The notes below the pieces were generated by a model. The model made no database searches and was not told where the DNA came from. It saw nothing but the letters and a program-made list of their open reading frames with translations. This document shows, in pieces, positions 6,259 to 8,485 of a stretch of DNA of 8,485 bases (within the stretch, counting starts at the first letter, position 1; each line of letters begins with the position of its first letter). The position numbers were made by a program, and so were the translations under genes. The DNA is taken from NCBI GenBank assembly GCA_039933315.1, contig JBDTOI010000174.1:1-8485 (forward strand). The letters run 5' to 3'. The stretch is from DASXRU01 sp039933315. GTDB taxonomy: Bacteria > Acidobacteriota > Blastocatellia > Pyrinomonadales > Pyrinomonadaceae.

Positions 6259-8485
6259 ATGAAGCGATTGCTCCCCCACTCACTCCGCACTTCGACGTCC
6301 CTGTTTCTTACCGGCATCGTTGCAACTGCCGTGATGGGGTATTTCGCGGTGGTGCCGCAATCCGCGGCTACGCTCACCACGTTTACAGTGAACAGCACTC
6401 TTGACCTTCCGGATCTCAACCCGGGCGACGGAATTTGTAACGCCGGCGTTGCCTTGTGTACGTTGCGTGCGGCAATTAACGAGTCCAACTTTTCCGGTGG
6501 CGCGAACGTCATTACTGTCCCCAGCGGCACTTACACACTCACCCTCGGACCGTCTGATGACGAGTTCAATGCGCTCGGCGCTTCTATGGATAGCGGTGAT
6601 CTGGACATCATGGATCTCGGCGCATTTGTTGGCTCGACACTGACTTCGGTGACTATTAACGGCGCCGGCGCGGGCTCCACCATTATCGATGGCGGCGGCA
6701 TTGACCGCGTCCTCGACATTAATAATTTTGCGGCGGGCGGTGCTTCCGTAAATGTGACGTTGACGGGCTTGACCATCAGAAATGGAAATGCCCCCGTCTC
6801 GTCGGGATTCAATGAGTCAGGCGGCGGTATTCAATTCGATGGCTTTGATAACCAAACCTTCGTTCCAGCCGGAACGCTCACAATAAACAACTGCAACATT
6901 ACCGGTAATACAGCGGCGGGCCAGGGCGGAGGCATCCTTGCGGTATTCGGCTCATTGAACCTGAGCGGAAGTGAAGTTTCAGGAAACACCAGCAGGAATG
7001 CCGCTGGCGGGGGCATAAGCTATGACGGCAGTTCTTTTGGCGGATTGCGGACACTGCAAATAACGACCAGTAGAATCTCCGGCAACCATGCGAATAACGG
7101 TACCTTCGGCAGCGGCGGCGGCGTGTTCGCAGGTGGAAACGCGGCCAAGTTGATTGGCCATAGTGCAATCACAAACAACACCGCCGGTGCCCAAGGCGGT
7201 GGCGTATTTAACAGCAGCGGCAGTTTGACGATGAACTTCAATTCCATCGTCGGCAATACCGCCGCCGCAAATCCGGCCAGCAGCGGCTTGCGCAACAACA
7301 TCGGTCCAATCATTGCGGCGAATAACTGGTGGGGGTGCAACCAGGGCCCAACCGTCAGTCCCTGCGATCGCGTCTCAGGACCGCTGGGACCTGGAATCGG
7401 CGCGTGGCTCACCCTAAGTCATACAGCTTCACCCAACACGATCCAGGCAAATCAATCGACGACGCTGCAAGCGGATTTCTTTACCAATAATGTGGGCTCG
7501 GGCATTTCCCCGGGAGATTTAATAGCCCTGAACGGCCGGACAGTCGTCTTTAGCAATCCGGTTCTGGGCACAATCTCAGGAGCCGATCCTACGATCAATG
7601 GTGGTAAGGCGAACGCGACATTCACGGCCGGGCCGACTGGCGGCACCGGTAGTGCGGACGCTACTGTGGATCACGCGACGGTAACGGCCTTCATTACGAT
7701 CGCGGAGGCGCCAAACGTCACCACCAACCCAACTGATCAGACCGTCTGTGACGGCGGGACCGCGACCTTTACCGCTTCGTCCAATGGCCTCCCCGCACCA
7801 ACCGTGCAATGGGAAGTAAGCACCAACGGTGGCGGCTCGTTCGCTCCTATTCCGGGCGCAACCAGTACGACGCTCACGTTTACGGCCACTGCCGCCGACA
7901 ACGGCAACCAGTATCGAGCGGTATTCACGAATAGCGCAGGCACGGCCACAACCACTGCCGCCACACTGACTGTGAACACAGCGCCGGTTGTGACTACCAA
8001 TCCCGCAAATACGACCGTTTGCGACGGCGCCACGGCGACGTTCACGGCAGCAGCCAGCGGTTCATCGAGCGTGCAATGGCAGGTCAGCAGCGGCGGCCCG
8101 TTCGCGGATATTCCGGGTGCAACCAGCCCGACGTTGACGTTTACTGCCGCTACCGCCGACAACGGCAAACAGTATCGGGCGGTGTTCACCAACAGTTGCG
8201 GAACGGCGACAACGACTGGCGCGACGCTAACCATTCAACCGTCCACGACGACGAGCGACCCGACAGATGCCACGGTATGTCAGGGCGCGACCGCTAACTT
8301 CTCGACGACGGCGGGTGGCACTGGTCCATTTAGTTATGCATGGACCGTGGACGGCTCACCGGCGGGGACAGACAGTCCGAATCTCGCCGTTGACACCACT
8401 TCACTGAGCGTGGGCAATCACACGGTGGTGGTGACCACGACTGGAGCCTGCGGCACGGCCTCGCAAACAGCGAGTCTGACGGTGA
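6259..8485 (+). CDS. Giant exported CSLREA / beta-helix / Ig-repeat protein, N-terminal 742 codons (C-terminus outside window)
   Basis: The frame is open from ATG 6259 to the right edge. AAGGAG at 6248-6253 lies 5 bases upstream. Residues 1-37 form a Sec signal (KRLLPHSLRTSTS, hydrophobic LFLTGIVATAVMGYFAVV, likely cleavage near QSAA). A CSLREA-type motif follows at about 40-75, with C60 and C67 (CTLRAAINESN). Residues about 130-360 are parallel beta-helix repeats (GNTAAGQGGGI, GNTSRNAAGGGI, NNTAGAQGGGV), closed by NNWWGCNQGP at 354-363, a common end motif of this group. Residues 395-482 resemble a Big_1/invasin Ig-like domain. At least three Ig-like repeats begin at 484, 575 and 661. Such proteins are secreted or surface-attached and often thousands of residues long; a C-terminal sorting domain may lie outside the window. 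It shares the CSLREA region with the giant left gene. Substrate or partner is unknown. Confidence 0.92.
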   Translation, partial: MKRLLPHSLRTSTSLFLTGIVATAVMGYFAVVPQSAATLTTFTVNSTLDLPDLNPGDGICNAGVALCTLRAAINESNFSGGANVITVPSGTYTLTLGPSDDEFNALGASMDSGDLDIMDLGAFVGSTLTSVTINGAGAGSTIIDGGGIDRVLDINNFAAGGASVNVTLTGLTIRNGNAPVSSGFNESGGGIQFDGFDNQTFVPAGTLTINNCNITGNTAAGQGGGILAVFGSLNLSGSEVSGNTSRNAAGGGISYDGSSFGGLRTLQITTSRISGNHANNGTFGSGGGVFAGGNAAKLIGHSAITNNTAGAQGGGVFNSSGSLTMNFNSIVGNTAAANPASSGLRNNIGPIIAANNWWGCNQGPTVSPCDRVSGPLGPGIGAWLTLSHTASPNTIQANQSTTLQADFFTNNVGSGISPGDLIALNGRTVVFSNPVLGTISGADPTINGGKANATFTAGPTGGTGSADATVDHATVTAFITIAEAPNVTTNPTDQTVCDGGTATFTASSNGLPAPTVQWEVSTNGGGSFAPIPGATSTTLTFTATAADNGNQYRAVFTNSAGTATTTAATLTVNTAPVVTTNPANTTVCDGATATFTAAASGSSSVQWQVSSGGPFADIPGATSPTLTFTAATADNGKQYRAVFTNSCGTATTTGATLTIQPSTTTSDPTDATVCQGATANFSTTAGGTGPFSYAWTVDGSPAGTDSPNLAVDTTSLSVGNHTVVVTTTGACGTASQTASLTV
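7708..8485 (+). repeat. Three tandem Ig-like repeats, the third cut by the window edge
   Basis: Units begin at 7708 (91 codons), 7981 (86 codons) and 8239 (incomplete). Each starts with a P-x-x-x-T-V-C-[DQ]-G segment. Units 1 and 2 share PGATS-TLTF, ADNG-QYRAVFTNS and GTATTT, and their second halves are roughly four-fifths identical in DNA by eye, pointing to fairly recent duplication. Unit 3 is more divergent (FSYAWTVDG, VGNHTVVVTT). Cysteine pairs expected to form disulfides are C588/C647 and C674/C731; unit 1 has C497 but alanine 560 at the second position. Confidence 0.85.

Noticed and set aside
6661..7380. Tandem DNA repeats or CRISPR-like array in the glycine/asparagine-rich region
   Set aside because: The periodicity is at protein level (beta-helix coils of about 20-30 residues) with variable codons; there are no identical direct repeats with spacers.
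7737..8234. 165-codon minus-strand open frame with internal repeats
   Set aside because: Its repeats are the antisense image of the Ig-like units on the plus strand; it has no credible start context.

Overview
The window looks like chromosomal DNA of a soil- or sediment-type Gram-negative bacterium, with GC content somewhat above half by eye and clear AGGAGG-type ribosome binding sites. Very large secreted beta-helix proteins with CSLREA-type motifs and Ig-like repeats, tandem tail-collar (MdpB-like) genes and a small Tat-exported protein are a combination I associate with Acidobacteriota (Blastocatellia-like). That assignment is inference, and Verrucomicrobia or Chloroflexi are not excluded. 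I see no tRNA, rRNA, CRISPR array, insertion sequence, integrase or phage structural gene apart from the collar domains.

Layout: (1) 1-3350, minus strand, is the N-terminal 1116 codons of a giant exported protein: signal peptide, FG-GAP/VCBS propeller-like region, internal CSLREA-type motif, long parallel beta-helix. It runs off the left edge. (2) 3351-3617 is a gene-free gap with a strong 44-base hairpin. (3) 3618-5290, minus strand, holds three tandem paralogous tail-collar genes of 172, 176 and 175 aa, each with its own Shine-Dalgarno site and separated by 45-50 bases. (4) 5291-5701 is an AT-rich divergent intergenic region with palindromes and a candidate promoter. (5) 5702-6157, plus strand, encodes a 151-aa protein with a twin-arginine signal, resembling DUF6916. 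(6) 6158-6258 is a short gap with a terminator-like hairpin just before the next ribosome binding site. (7) 6259-8485, plus strand, is the N-terminal 742 codons of a second giant exported protein: signal peptide, CSLREA-type motif, beta-helix, Big_1-like domain and at least three Ig-like repeats. It runs off the right edge.

The two giant genes have no stop codon inside the window, so a search for complete ORFs misses both even though they cover about two thirds of the sequence. They are related through their CSLREA regions and point outward on either side of the collar/Tat cluster. The likely theme is a cell-surface or secreted adhesive module: collar proteins with HxH metal-type motifs and variable middles, a Tat-exported accessory protein, and two long extracellular fibrous proteins. 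Joint function is inferred from context; no experimentally known system is recognised.
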